A DNA stretch of 64,000 bases from Sambucus nigra. Lineage: Eukaryota; Streptophyta; Magnoliopsida; Dipsacales; Adoxaceae. Below the pieces are notes generated by a model. The model did no database searches. It was not told the DNA's origin and worked only from the letters and a program-made list of their open reading frames with translations. Location: positions 786,522,384-786,586,383 of the forward strand of contig OX422207.1 in the NCBI GenBank assembly GCA_949130495.1, given 5' to 3'. This document shows, in pieces, positions 23,536 to 33,387 of this stretch; position 1 is the stretch's first letter; each line of letters starts with the position of its first letter. Both the position numbers and the translations under genes were made by a program.

Positions 23536-25848
23536 ATAATATACCGCAAGTGCACGAATTATTATGGAGTAATGAGCGTAAGTACAGGTCGTACCCACAG
23601 AGATTTGTCAATTTTTTCATTCAAAATAATTATTACTATGAAACTAGATGAAAAGGGTTTAGAGAGGAGATGAAATATTAAAATAATCTAGCACAAATAA
23701 AAAGGGGAACTCTGAAATTAGTAATTAAGTGTGCAAGAAAACTAGGACTTTGGATCCATTTATCACATTTAACTAATATATGCAATAATTTAAACTCGTT
23801 ATTCTCGATTTATAACTCAAATTAAGCTGACTCTTGTCACGTTAAATTTGGAAAATAACACGGTTAAGTTCTCAATAAAATTTATCATCCTTAAATTTAG
23901 ATGGCTAAAATCCCTATTCCCTTAGAAAGTTCACTTTTGAATTTCAAAGTATAATATTTAAGCATGGACTATCAATTAATCTAATAAAAGTATAACCCAT
24001 CAAAAAGTACTCACACTTAAAATAAAAAAATAAATTTTTCAAACAAAGTTGAAGGTTTAAAACAAACTCTCGTGTTGTTTTAAATGAATACCAAAATTTT
24101 AAAGCTATTTAAAGAAGTCGGGAAATGAAGAGGGATTTAAACTACACACAATGTTATTTAAACACAATAAACTTCACCTAGTCTGAGTAATGAAATCAAG
24201 CAAGCATTATTGAAGAAAAGTCCAAGAATGAATATTAATTTTCATTAACAACTCAACTTACAAAATAATAGTTTCTGACAATCTATGTTGATAAAATTTC
24301 TGCTGCAAAAGAACAATTCTTCGCCCTAAAATATATAAACTCTCAAACTACTACTAATTGTCTGGAAAGGCTCTCTGCAATTTTCTATGTAAAATAATGA
24401 GCCCAAGGGTTCTATTTATAGGCTATAAGGTGAGGTGTTTGGGTTGGGGTAAAACTCCATATGGTTGGTTGTATTTGAGTTGGTAATTATCTCATGGGGT
24501 ATCGAGAAGAGTTGGAAACAATTGGAAAGTTTTTTTTTTAAAAAATCATCCCCAATATTTGTCACTATTCACGTCACTATTCACAACCCCAACTTTTATT
24601 TTCATTTTTTGACCCCCCAAAACTTCAAAAGCTCATTTTCGTCCGAACATCAAAATTTCAATACCTTCCTAAAAATCTATGGCACTGCCTCAATGGATAA
24701 TCGAACAATTTTATAAATAACATTTAGTACAACTGTGTCAACCGTGTCGTGTCGTGAAGTATCCTAATTTTTTTTCCATATCGACTCATTTGTTGTCCAA
24801 ACTCCCGGGACACCTGCAAAATGCAAAACAAAATAATTAATTCAAATTTAGGGTAATAAAAGTTTAGAAAATTATATAATTACCCCGTGATTGTATTTTA
24901 ACCCCCAAAATTCATAAATTGCTCGTATTAATCCAGATTTCAACCAAATTTCAGAGATAACTTTATTTTGTTGATATAAATATTTAAAAGTTAGTTTTAG
25001 GCACTTAAAGTTTTTAAAATTATAGTTTTACCCCTCATGATTACTAAAATTGTATTTTTAACTTGAATTTATTTCAAACTTGCATTTTTCTTTTCATTTA
25101 CAAAAATGACTCTAAAATCTCATTGATTATTATACAACGGGCCTACAAGGCCTAAGTTGGTCATAATTCATAGAAAATTATGTATTCATCAAATACGCCT
25201 AAAACTAAACTTTGTTACTCCTCGTGTAAAACTAATATTTTAAAATCTATCTCACTTTCGTAGAAATCACGTTGCACCTAGCATGTGCAATAAGTCGTTA
25301 AATCCCTAGGTTACTCTAGTGGATAAGTTTTGTCTCGTGAGGGTTTACAAAATATACTCAAAAAATTCAAAATCTGACTTAATATAAAAGACACAAAAGT
25401 AATATAATCAAGTTTGAATGCAAACTTCATAAATATAGTAGAACTTCACTTTTCAATCTCAACTTATCGTGGGTGTATGCGTAGTCAATATAACCGTCCA
25501 TTTCAAAAGATTCGATCATTACGTTTCTTATCTGAAAGTCCTCTTTGATTTCAAAATCTCACAGGATTCACTCCCAATTGAACACTCGAAAATTGATTAT
25601 TTTCTCTTTGTATATGGTAGTAAAACAATAAATTTAAATGAACAAATTTCATATATACATGATCAAAGACGGATTTTTTATTACATGGATGAATTTGATC
25701 TAATGAACGGAGAATCAATTACCTGTTGAAAACTTTGAATCAAACCACATATCCTATTCATCATCTCTCCATAATATAATGAACTTTACTTGAGTTTTTG
25801 GATAGAAATAATGTCTTTGGAGTTCAACATTTCTGAGAATATAGAGGT
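23536..25848 (-). other. Probable Athila-like LTR and flanking sequence
   Basis: On the minus strand the stretch at about 23536-23610 reads CTGTGGGTACGACC, then GTGCACTTGCGGTAT, a signature often found at the downstream end of Athila-type LTRs. A TATAAATAGA box lies at 24411-24420 on the same strand, about 850 bases upstream of that end, as expected for an LTR promoter. Both LTR ends are unclear. 24720-25848 is AT-rich with a short open frame at 25469-25729 that I cannot identify. It may belong with the Athila protease piece at 39290-40105, the two halves being separated by the young Tat element. Confidence 0.4.
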
Positions 25849-26436
25849 TGTTGATGTAAAAAACTAGATCGCTCTAATTATTTAATCACAGATAAATAAA
25901 TAAGACAAAGATTTTTAAAGTGGTTCGGCTAGGAATAAAGCCTACGTCCACTGTTATGTTATTGCTGAGTGTTTGTGGAATTCTTGATTACCAATTCTCT
26001 CAAGAAATTCCGCCCCCCCTGAATGGGTTTGATACAAGGTATTTATAGCCTTGAGGCTGTACATGAAAGGTTCGATACATTAAATGATATACATGTGAAA
26101 GGGCAATACATTTAATGCAGCGTGCGCGTAAAGAATATAAGCATTCAATGAATATCTGAACTGTTGATTATCTGAGAATTAATGGTACGACCGAGATGCA
26201 GCTCGGACCGCCATAGCTGCTCGCTGATCAGGAGTTCCTCGGAGAACTTAGAGTACCTCGATGCGCCAGAGTACCTCGGTGCGTTGGAGTTCCTCGGAGA
26301 ACTTAGAGTACCTCGTTGCTCGGAAAGAAGCATGGTTGGTCAGGAAATGAACTTCCTCGCTGCTATTGTGCCACGTAGATTGACACGTGTCTTCGTATTA
26401 TTCGTCCACATCAGCATATTAATTTTGGTATCAACA
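25849..26436 (-). repeat. 3' LTR of young Tat element
   Basis: 588 bp. TATAAATA box at 26040-26047 on the minus strand; GTGGTTCGGC and GCCTACGTCCAC blocks near 25921-25960. Differs from the other LTR at six positions, including TGAGAATT for TGGCAATT near 26172. Confidence 0.95.
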
Positions 26437-26450
26437 GAAGCCCCCAATGT
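26437..26450 (-). promoter_or_regulatory. Polypurine tract of young Tat element
   Basis: The minus strand reads ACATTGGGGGCTTC directly before the 3' LTR. This G-rich, purine-dominated stretch is in the position where plus-strand DNA synthesis is primed. Confidence 0.75.
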
Positions 26451-26848
26451 TTTATATTTCGAATTTTGAGGAGTATGGAACATTCTTTCTCGGTATATGG
26501 CAATATTAAATGACCTTCCCGGGTTTCAGGAATATTGTATTCAAATTTCCTTCTCATTTCACAGTTTCCGCCTTTTTTATAAGCGCTTCGATCTTCGTGC
26601 AATTTTTGTCCTTTTAGCCGCCGGAAGTTCAGTAATTTCTTTTTGGTAATCATTTCTTTCGCCGCTTCCCAATGCAAAGTATTTAAACTTCTTAGGTAAC
26701 CATACCATCTTCTACGTTTTCCAATTTTCTGCCTTCAAGCTTTCTATTTTCTCCTTCTCTTTTGTGCGTTCATCCTTGTTTTCGTTCGTTGTCAACATTC
26801 GTCCTTCCTTCCTGTAAGATCTTTTTCCTTTCTTCTCTTTTATTCAGT

Positions 26849-29800
26849 ATGGTTTATATTGTGGAGTCTGTTGAGAAATTTCGTTCTGATTTTTCCATTC
26901 CTTCGTGGGTAACTCTAGAGGTTCTTTCTGAGCCTTTAGATTACTTTCGATTGGCTGAGGGATATTGGTTCCCCAGTCTTTTTGTTGCTGAATGTGGTTT
27001 TTCGTTTCCACCAAATCCATTGTGTCTTGAATTTTGTCAATATTTTGATCTTGTCCCTGCAAAAATAGCCCCCAATTCATGGAGAATAATTAATGGGGTG
27101 CATAAACTAAATTTAACTCATGGGACTCGTATTGGGATCCCTGAGATTATGTACTGCTATAAATGGGCCACTCTAGATAATATTTATTACTTAAAAACTA
27201 GGTTTCTGAATAGGGCTCTTGTAGTTAACCTCCCTGACTCAAATAGAGATTATTTTGAACATGGGTTGGTTATAAAAAATTGGCAATATGCCCCTTTAAC
27301 TGGAGATGAAGTATACAACGGTCCCAGATGCCCCCCCATATGGCAATGGGATAGGTTTATATTTCATTTTATTTTATTTATGAAATTATGCTTTCATCAT
27401 GTTTGACAAAATGTACGATTGATATCTCGTTATGTGTTTATTTGCAGTTGATAGCAAAAGAAGAACTCCAAAAGAATCAGAGGTTAATATCAAGCATCTG
27501 AAACTTATCTGGGGTTTGCACAAGAACATTGCAGACGAACACATCAGATCTGCCTCATATCTGCTACAGTATAAGAGTTACACAACCTCTTATACTGCTC
27601 GCCCCGTTGAACCAGCTTCAACTCCAGAAGGTTCATCTTCAGATTCTCATCTTCCTTTAAGTCAAAAGATGGGTAAGAAAAGAGCTCCTCCCGCTCTCTT
27701 TGATGATGTTACTTCTGTTACTGGGGCCAAGAAAAGTAAAACTGATGCCCCAGAGGGGACTAAAAAAGTGGATGCTGGGTCTTCTAAAGCTGCTGAGAAG
27801 CCCCCAGTGGTTCCGAGCAAGAAAACTGCCCCTGTAGATGTAATTACAATCTCTCCGACTAAGACCTCTTTGGTTGAAGGCTCTGATCGCCCGTTGAAGA
27901 GATTGAGGAAATCATCCTCAGTTACTCCGGCTGAAACTGCCTCCTCCCTACCTGCTGGTGGTACTGATGTTCCAAAAATCACTCTTCCAAGTTCTGCAAT
28001 GAGCTCGGTCGTACCCGAGGTCCATGGTATTGATGAGAGAATTCCTAGGGATATGCTGACATCCTTAGCTGCTCGTCACCTTGCTTCAGTAAATTTCTTA
28101 TACTTCTGATTTTTTCTTTCTTTCTCTGAAAGCTTGCATTTTGTATTGACTTTGCTATTTTTCTCATCTTTCAGTTGGTGAACTGTTTTAATAATATTGT
28201 GAAGAAGGATGAAGCTATTAAAGCTTCAAGCTCATCGTCAGGCGTAGAGGATGCTCTGTTGGGTTTGACCCAGTCTTTAAAGGAATCTCGTCAACAGTAT
28301 GTTGACGAAAAAGCTGTTTGGGAGAAGAAATTAGCTGTGGCTGAAGCTGAGAAGGTGAAAATGGCTGAAACCTCCAAGAATTTGGAGGAGAAAGTAAAGG
28401 GTTTAGAGGTTAAACATCAGGAATATGATGGCCAGCTGAAAAAGGCAGAGGAAGAGTTATCTACCCTGCGAGATATCAAGGTCAAAAAAGAGGAATTGGA
28501 GGTGAAGCTCTCCTTGGAGAAGTTGAGGAGAAAGGTCGCAATCAAGAAACATTTCAGTGCTGGTTGGGAGAAAGGATGGGAGAGAGGGATAGCTGCAATG
28601 ACATCCCAAGTCCAATATGGGAAGTTGAAATACTTCCACGATGGTTGGGTAGCTGCTCTGCAGGAGCTGAAGGTCCAAGACGATTCTGAGCTATTTCAAC
28701 AACATCTCCCTGGTCCTCCTCCACCAATTGTGGAAGAAGAAGAAGATGAGCCTGCCTCAGATGAGTCTTCTATGGCTATGGGTGACCCAGTCTCTGCTTC
28801 TCAACCCTCTGTAGTCGAGGACGTTTCTTCTATGCCTCCTCCTGCTGAGAAGATTCCTGCTGATCAAACTGTTGTACCCACCGAGCAACCGAGCTCCTCG
28901 TCCCAGCCTCCCGATAAAGTCTTGGGGGACAAGGAAAAGGTGTGAAGTTGTTCGGTATCATTTTTGTATTTCATTACTTGTAATCGAACACTGTAATTCT
29001 TTTGTGATCCAATAAAATACATCTTTGCTCATCTCTGTTGTTGATGATTTGTATTTGTTGATTGTTGTCTTTTTCTCGTCCTTAGTTTGTTGCTAGAATG
29101 GAATTGATCTCTTCACATGATACCGAGCTAATGCAGCAATGTCACCAATACTATAAGGCTGGTCACACATTCCTTAGTACATCAGAAATTGCTGATATCC
29201 TTGGCCATGGTGCCTCAGAGCAGGCAATCGAAGCTTATCAGTACTTGAAAGCTTTACTCGACCGAGCAGTGGCCAACAATGTCGCTTACTATGACTTGAT
29301 TGAAGAGCTTCATGGTTCCATAGAGGATCTTCAAAATCAACACAATGAATCAATGACTTCGTTGCATAAGGATTATGAAAATAGATACTAGCAGCTCTCT
29401 TCAGAAACAGGCCATAAGAAGATCATTGCTGGGTACGACATTAGGGAGAGAACCCTAAAAGGTGAAGTTGAAGCTTGCAGGCAGATTGCCGAGATCCTGG
29501 AACAAGAAAATAATAATCTGCAGAAAAAGTTGGCTCAATATGAATCTGCTGCCTCATCTTCCACTGCATTAGTACCAGTTACTGATGAAGGTTTCTCGTT
29601 CTTAGAAGTCGAAAATGCCAAGTTAAGGCAAGAATTGGATGACTTAAGAAGATCTGCTGTTTCTGGGACTGCTCGTGGACGAGGAAGAGGTTCTTGGGGA
29701 CGAGGAAGAACTGTCGAGGAGCAAAGTTCTCCAGTTGCTTCTCGGAGCCGATCAAGAGTTCTTAGTCGTAACATTGAAGAGTCTCGCACTCAATCTACTC

Positions 29801-30417
29801 TGGAAACTCAAGCGTTCCAACTGAATGCTAAGGATCGTGCTCTGTCTGACTTGTCCAAGAAAAACTTATCTTCAGAAGATCAACTGGTTGAGACAAAGTC
29901 TGCTCTTCATAATAAGGATCTCTTTGCCAAAAACCTTCTCGAGCAATTGGATAGATTAACCTTTCAATTTCATAAACAACCCAGAGAATTCTGGATGGCA
30001 GGATATAATGAAGCCCTTGTTCATTTGGATGCTCGTATTGAACATGCCAACAATGAAGGTTATAAGCAAGGGTGGTTGAACGCATTGGGTGTATTAAAGT
30101 TGGAGCAAGGTCACTTCTTATGGGATTATCATGCTCCAACTTTACTAGACTTGCCTGTGCCGCCTTTCAAATTGGACATGGCCTGGATCCCAGCTCGTTC
30201 CATTCCTCGCAGCTTAATTTCGAAATACCTTGGTGATTATAGCCTTCATTCCCAGGTTGAATTATCTCGTCCTGAGCATCTTTTGGATACACCTTCTGTG
30301 ATGAACGTCAGAATGCTCAGGGATGTTAATTTCATTAATTCTCCTCTTTGTCTAGAGGATCCTCCTGCTGGCGAGGAGCCTGTTTCAAAAAATAAAGGAA
30401 AGAAACCAATAGAATAG
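26849..30417 (+). pseudogene. Tat extra ORF (aORF), four exons, antisense to gag-pol
   Basis: Spliced model: 26849-27354, 27448-28088, 28175-28939, 29086-30417, with GT-AG borders. Exon 1 holds a globular domain with PSWVTLEV, FPPNPLCLEF, NSWRIINGV and LPDSNRDYF, resembling the Pfam 'putative gypsy type transposon' domain. Exon 2 is Ser/Pro/Lys-rich. Exon 3 is a coiled coil followed by AGWEKGWERG and an acidic Pro-rich tail. Exon 4 has LLDRAVANNVAYYDLIE, heptad-rich helices, an RG-rich patch (ARGRGRGSWGRGR) and EGYKQGWLNALGVLK. Two lesions: a C7 run at 27331-27337 is one C too long for the splice phase seen in copy A, and TAG at 29389-29391 interrupts exon 4, after which the frame stays open. 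Function unknown; the RG patch and coiled coils hint at RNA binding and self-assembly. Confidence 0.7.
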
Positions 30418-30649
30418 GTTTTCAATGTAACAGTTAGTACATTCATGTAATTTGTAATTTATTCTAAATTTTAATGAAAAGATTTTCATTTTCCGTTTGC
30501 AAATTTCTACTGCTATTTTGTTGCGTTTTTAAAACACCTTTGTATTTGTGCATATGTATCTGTTAAAAAGATAATATTGTTCATTGAGCAACTTAATAAA
30601 AATTGCAAGTATCAAGGTTGTTCAATAAAGTAATGAGTATAAATTGTTC

Positions 30650-30960
30650 AAACTGTTCCCAACCAACCAAGGTGGATAAATAATGTTTGTCGACCAATTT
30701 ATAGTTGATGGTTTTTTATCCCAGTCCAGCCATACTTGGTTCAATTTCAAATGTAAAAATGTGTCCGACCAACTAAGGTCAATAATTTATCATCGTCGAC
30801 CAACTATAGTTGATGGGTTTTTATCTCCGACCAAATATACTTGGTGGATTTTGGAATATTTCGTTCTTCAAAGAACTTTTTGCAATAATTTTACCTCCCG
30901 ACCAACACAAGTTGTAATGTGAGAGTATATTTTTATCTTACCAACCGTAGTTGATCATGC
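30650..30960. repeat. Cluster of short palindromes (ACCAACT..AGTTGAT type)
   Basis: At least six related units such as CGACCAACTATAGTTGATGG, CGACCAATTTATAGTTGATGG and CGACCAAATATACTTGGTGG occur at irregular spacing. Each can fold on itself. Similar units (ACCAACCTTGGTTGGT) occur inside the pol linker at about 33450-33520. They lie just downstream of the aORF stop. Confidence 0.75.
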
Positions 30961-31445
30961 TTTTGGCTCCTTAGAGCTGCTCCTAACCAAAGGAGTATTT
31001 GGCTCCTTAGAGCTTTTTTGGCTCCTTAGAGCGCTTTTTGGCTCCTTAGAGCTGCTCCTAACCAAAGGAGTATTTGGCTCCTTAGAGCTTTTGGCTCCTT
31101 AGAGCACTTTTTGGCTCCTTAGAGCTGCTCCTAACCAAAGGAGTATTTGGCTCCTTAGAGCTTTTGGCTCCTTAGAGCACTTTTTGGCTCCTTAGAGCTG
31201 CTCCTAACCAAAGGAGTATTTGGCTCCTTAGAGCTTTTGGCTCCTTAGAGCACTTTTTGGATCCTTAGAGCTGCTCCTAACCAAAGGAGTATTTGGCTCC
31301 TTAGAGCTTTTGGCTCCTTAGAGCACTTTTTGGCTCCTTAGAGCTGCTCCTAACCAAAGGAGTATTTGGCTCCTTAGAGCACTTTTTGGCTCCTTAGAGC
31401 GCTTTTTGGCTCCTTAGAGCTGCTCCTAACCAAAGGAGTATTTGG
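30961..31445. repeat. Seven-unit hairpin tandem array between convergent genes
   Basis: The unit recurs at 30976, 31051, 31124, 31197, 31270, 31343 and 31419, a period of 73-76 bp. Each unit holds two or three copies of GGCTCCTTAGAGC, whose GCTC/GAGC arms flank CTTA, and one GCTCCTAACCAAAGGAG, whose CTCCT/AGGAG arms flank a short loop. Units are nearly identical. The array fills the gap between the 3' ends of aORF (+) and integrase (-). Confidence 0.95.
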
Positions 31446-31623
31446 ATTGTTCTCGCCCTTTTATCAACCGGAATTGATCGCGGGGGTCTGAACTGTAGTC
31501 TTCTTCTTGTTATTAAGCAGCGTAGTGTACAACACTAGTATTTCCCGAAAAACTTTCAACAGAAAGAAAATGGTGAAACATCCTCGTTTTATTCATAATG
31601 AAGGAAATGCTTTACATTTTACA

Positions 31624-33363
31624 TCACTGATAATACTTGCGTAGGTGTTCAGCATTCCATGCATTCTTAAATTCTTCTCCCTCTAGAGTTGCTATTCTGT
31701 AAGTTCCTGGACGAACAACCTCTGTAACTCGGTAAGGTCCATGCCAGTTTGCTTCCAGTTTATTCTGCTTCTGAATGACCTTCTTTAGCACATAATCCCC
31801 CTCTTTTAGATCACATTTCTTCACTCTTTTGTTGTAAAACAGAGCTGTTCGTTGTTGATAAGCAGCATTCCTAATGGCTGCCTCTTCTCTGACTTCTTCG
31901 AGCATATCTAAATCCAGTCTTCTCATCAAATCACTGATCGGAGAATTGAAATTCAGCACTCTGTGCGTTGGGAGACCCAACTCGGCAGGTATCACAGCCT
32001 CACTTCCAAATGCTAGCATATATGGTGATTCTCCAGTTGCTGCTCGGGGAGTTGTTCGGTAAGCCCACAAAACTGACTGTAGCTCATTAATCCAATTTGC
32101 TTTAGCTTCACTTAGCCTTTTCTTTAACCCATTTAATAATGTTCTGTTCGTCACCTCAGTCTGCCCATTGCTTTGAGGATGGCCTGGTGCTGAATGATAC
32201 TTCAAAATGTTTGACTGATGACAATAAGCAGCAAATTCTTCATTATCGAATTGTGTTCCATGGTCTGTAATGAAACCATGAGGGAGACCATATCGACAGA
32301 TGATATTCTTCCATACGAACTGATACACCTTCTCGTACGTCATATCAATTAGTGGCTCAGCTTCCACCCACTTAGTAAAATAATCCACTGCAACGACGAG
32401 GTACTTGAATCTTCCTCGGGTGGTCGGCAGTGGTCCAACCAAATCAATTCCCCACATTGCAAATGGCCAAGGGGAAGTTATTGGTGTCAGCAATGCTTGT
32501 GGAGTTCGTCGGATGGAGGAAAAACGTTGGCACTTGTCACACTTCTTGGCATAGGCTATACAATCAGCCCTCATCGTCGGCCAGTAATATCCCTGTGTCA
32601 TTACCCTTTGCAAAAGTGTCCGACCTGCTACATGAGCTCCACAAGATCCTTCATGGATTTCTTCAATCAATTCTTTGACTTCTGATGGATGCACACATCT
32701 CTGCAAACCTGCCATAATTCCTCGTCTATACAAAACACCATTAGTTAATACATACCGAGCAACTTTATACTTCAATTTCTTGGCAGCTAATTTGTCCTCC
32801 GGTAATTCTCCTTCTTCAATGTATGCCCTGATAGGATCCATCCAAGATAGTCCTAAATCAAGGGTCATTATATTTACCATCAGGTCTTCTTCTATGCTCC
32901 GACTTTCTAATACTTCTATTGGTATCGTTCTTCGTAGCTCGGTGCGCGTAGCTGAAGCTAATCGGGCTAATGCGTCTGCTCTAGCATTCTCCATCCTCGG
33001 TATCCTCACCAATTGAATAGCATCAAATTCTGTCAATAATTCCATCACCTTCGCATGGTACTTCACCATTAACTCTCCCTTTACTGCATATATCCCCATC
33101 ATTTGATTCACAATTAATTGAGAATCACTGAAAACAATTATTTGCCGTGCCTCCATGACTTTCGCCAAATGAAAACCTGCTATCATAGCCTCATATTCAG
33201 CCTCATTATTGGAAGCTTTGAATTGGAATCTCAAGGCATACTCCATGTCAATATCATCTGGGGTGTTTAAAACAATCCCTGCTCCACAACCAGCTGTGCA
33301 AGATGATCCATCTACATATAGTCTCCATGTAGGTACCTCGTCTTCAAATTTCTTATTTGTCAC
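31624..33363 (-). CDS. Tat pol C-terminal part: second RNase H and integrase
   Basis: 579 residues from an internal Met; the frame is open back to the UAG at 33387-33385, so it is probably the downstream half of one polyprotein. The archaeal-type RNase H occupies about residues 13-137, with Asp18 (YVDGSS), Glu54 (NNEAEYEAM), Asp80 (FSDSQLIVNQ) and Asp130 (ARADALA). The integrase has a zinc module with His225, His244, Cys275 and Cys278, then the core: Asp307 (WGIDLVG), Asp367 (ITDHGTQFDN) and Glu403 (NGQTEVTNR), giving the D,D35E spacing. The C-terminal part ends at KYYQ. All listed catalytic residues are present. In a live element it would degrade the RNA of the hybrid and insert the DNA copy in the nucleus. 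Confidence 0.9.
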   Translation of the reverse strand: MTNKKFEDEVPTWRLYVDGSSCTAGCGAGIVLNTPDDIDMEYALRFQFKASNNEAEYEAMIAGFHLAKVMEARQIIVFSDSQLIVNQMMGIYAVKGELMVKYHAKVMELLTEFDAIQLVRIPRMENARADALARLASATRTELRRTIPIEVLESRSIEEDLMVNIMTLDLGLSWMDPIRAYIEEGELPEDKLAAKKLKYKVARYVLTNGVLYRRGIMAGLQRCVHPSEVKELIEEIHEGSCGAHVAGRTLLQRVMTQGYYWPTMRADCIAYAKKCDKCQRFSSIRRTPQALLTPITSPWPFAMWGIDLVGPLPTTRGRFKYLVVAVDYFTKWVEAEPLIDMTYEKVYQFVWKNIICRYGLPHGFITDHGTQFDNEEFAAYCHQSNILKYHSAPGHPQSNGQTEVTNRTLLNGLKKRLSEAKANWINELQSVLWAYRTTPRAATGESPYMLAFGSEAVIPAELGLPTHRVLNFNSPISDLMRRLDLDMLEEVREEAAIRNAAYQQRTALFYNKRVKKCDLKEGDYVLKKVIQKQNKLEANWHGPYRVTEVVRPGTYRIATLEGEEFKNAWNAEHLRKYYQ

Positions 33364-33384
33364 AGTTCCTCGGTAAAATATCTG

Positions 33385-33387
33385 CTA
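33385..33387 (-). promoter_or_regulatory. Single in-frame UAG inside pol, possible readthrough site
   Basis: The minus strand reads AAA TAG CAG ATA, and the frame is open on both sides. CAG ATA after the stop fits the CAR-NBA readthrough consensus. It may instead be a CAG-to-TAG mutation. Two short palindromes in the linker lie about 65-135 bases upstream. Confidence 0.4.

Noticed and set aside
25469..25729. 86-codon open frame on +
   Set aside because: No recognisable motif, AT-rich, lies in LTR-like DNA, and has no support beyond being open.
30961..31445. Regularly spaced repeat resembling a CRISPR array
   Set aside because: The 'spacers' are themselves repeated, the host is a plant, and the array sits inside a retrotransposon.
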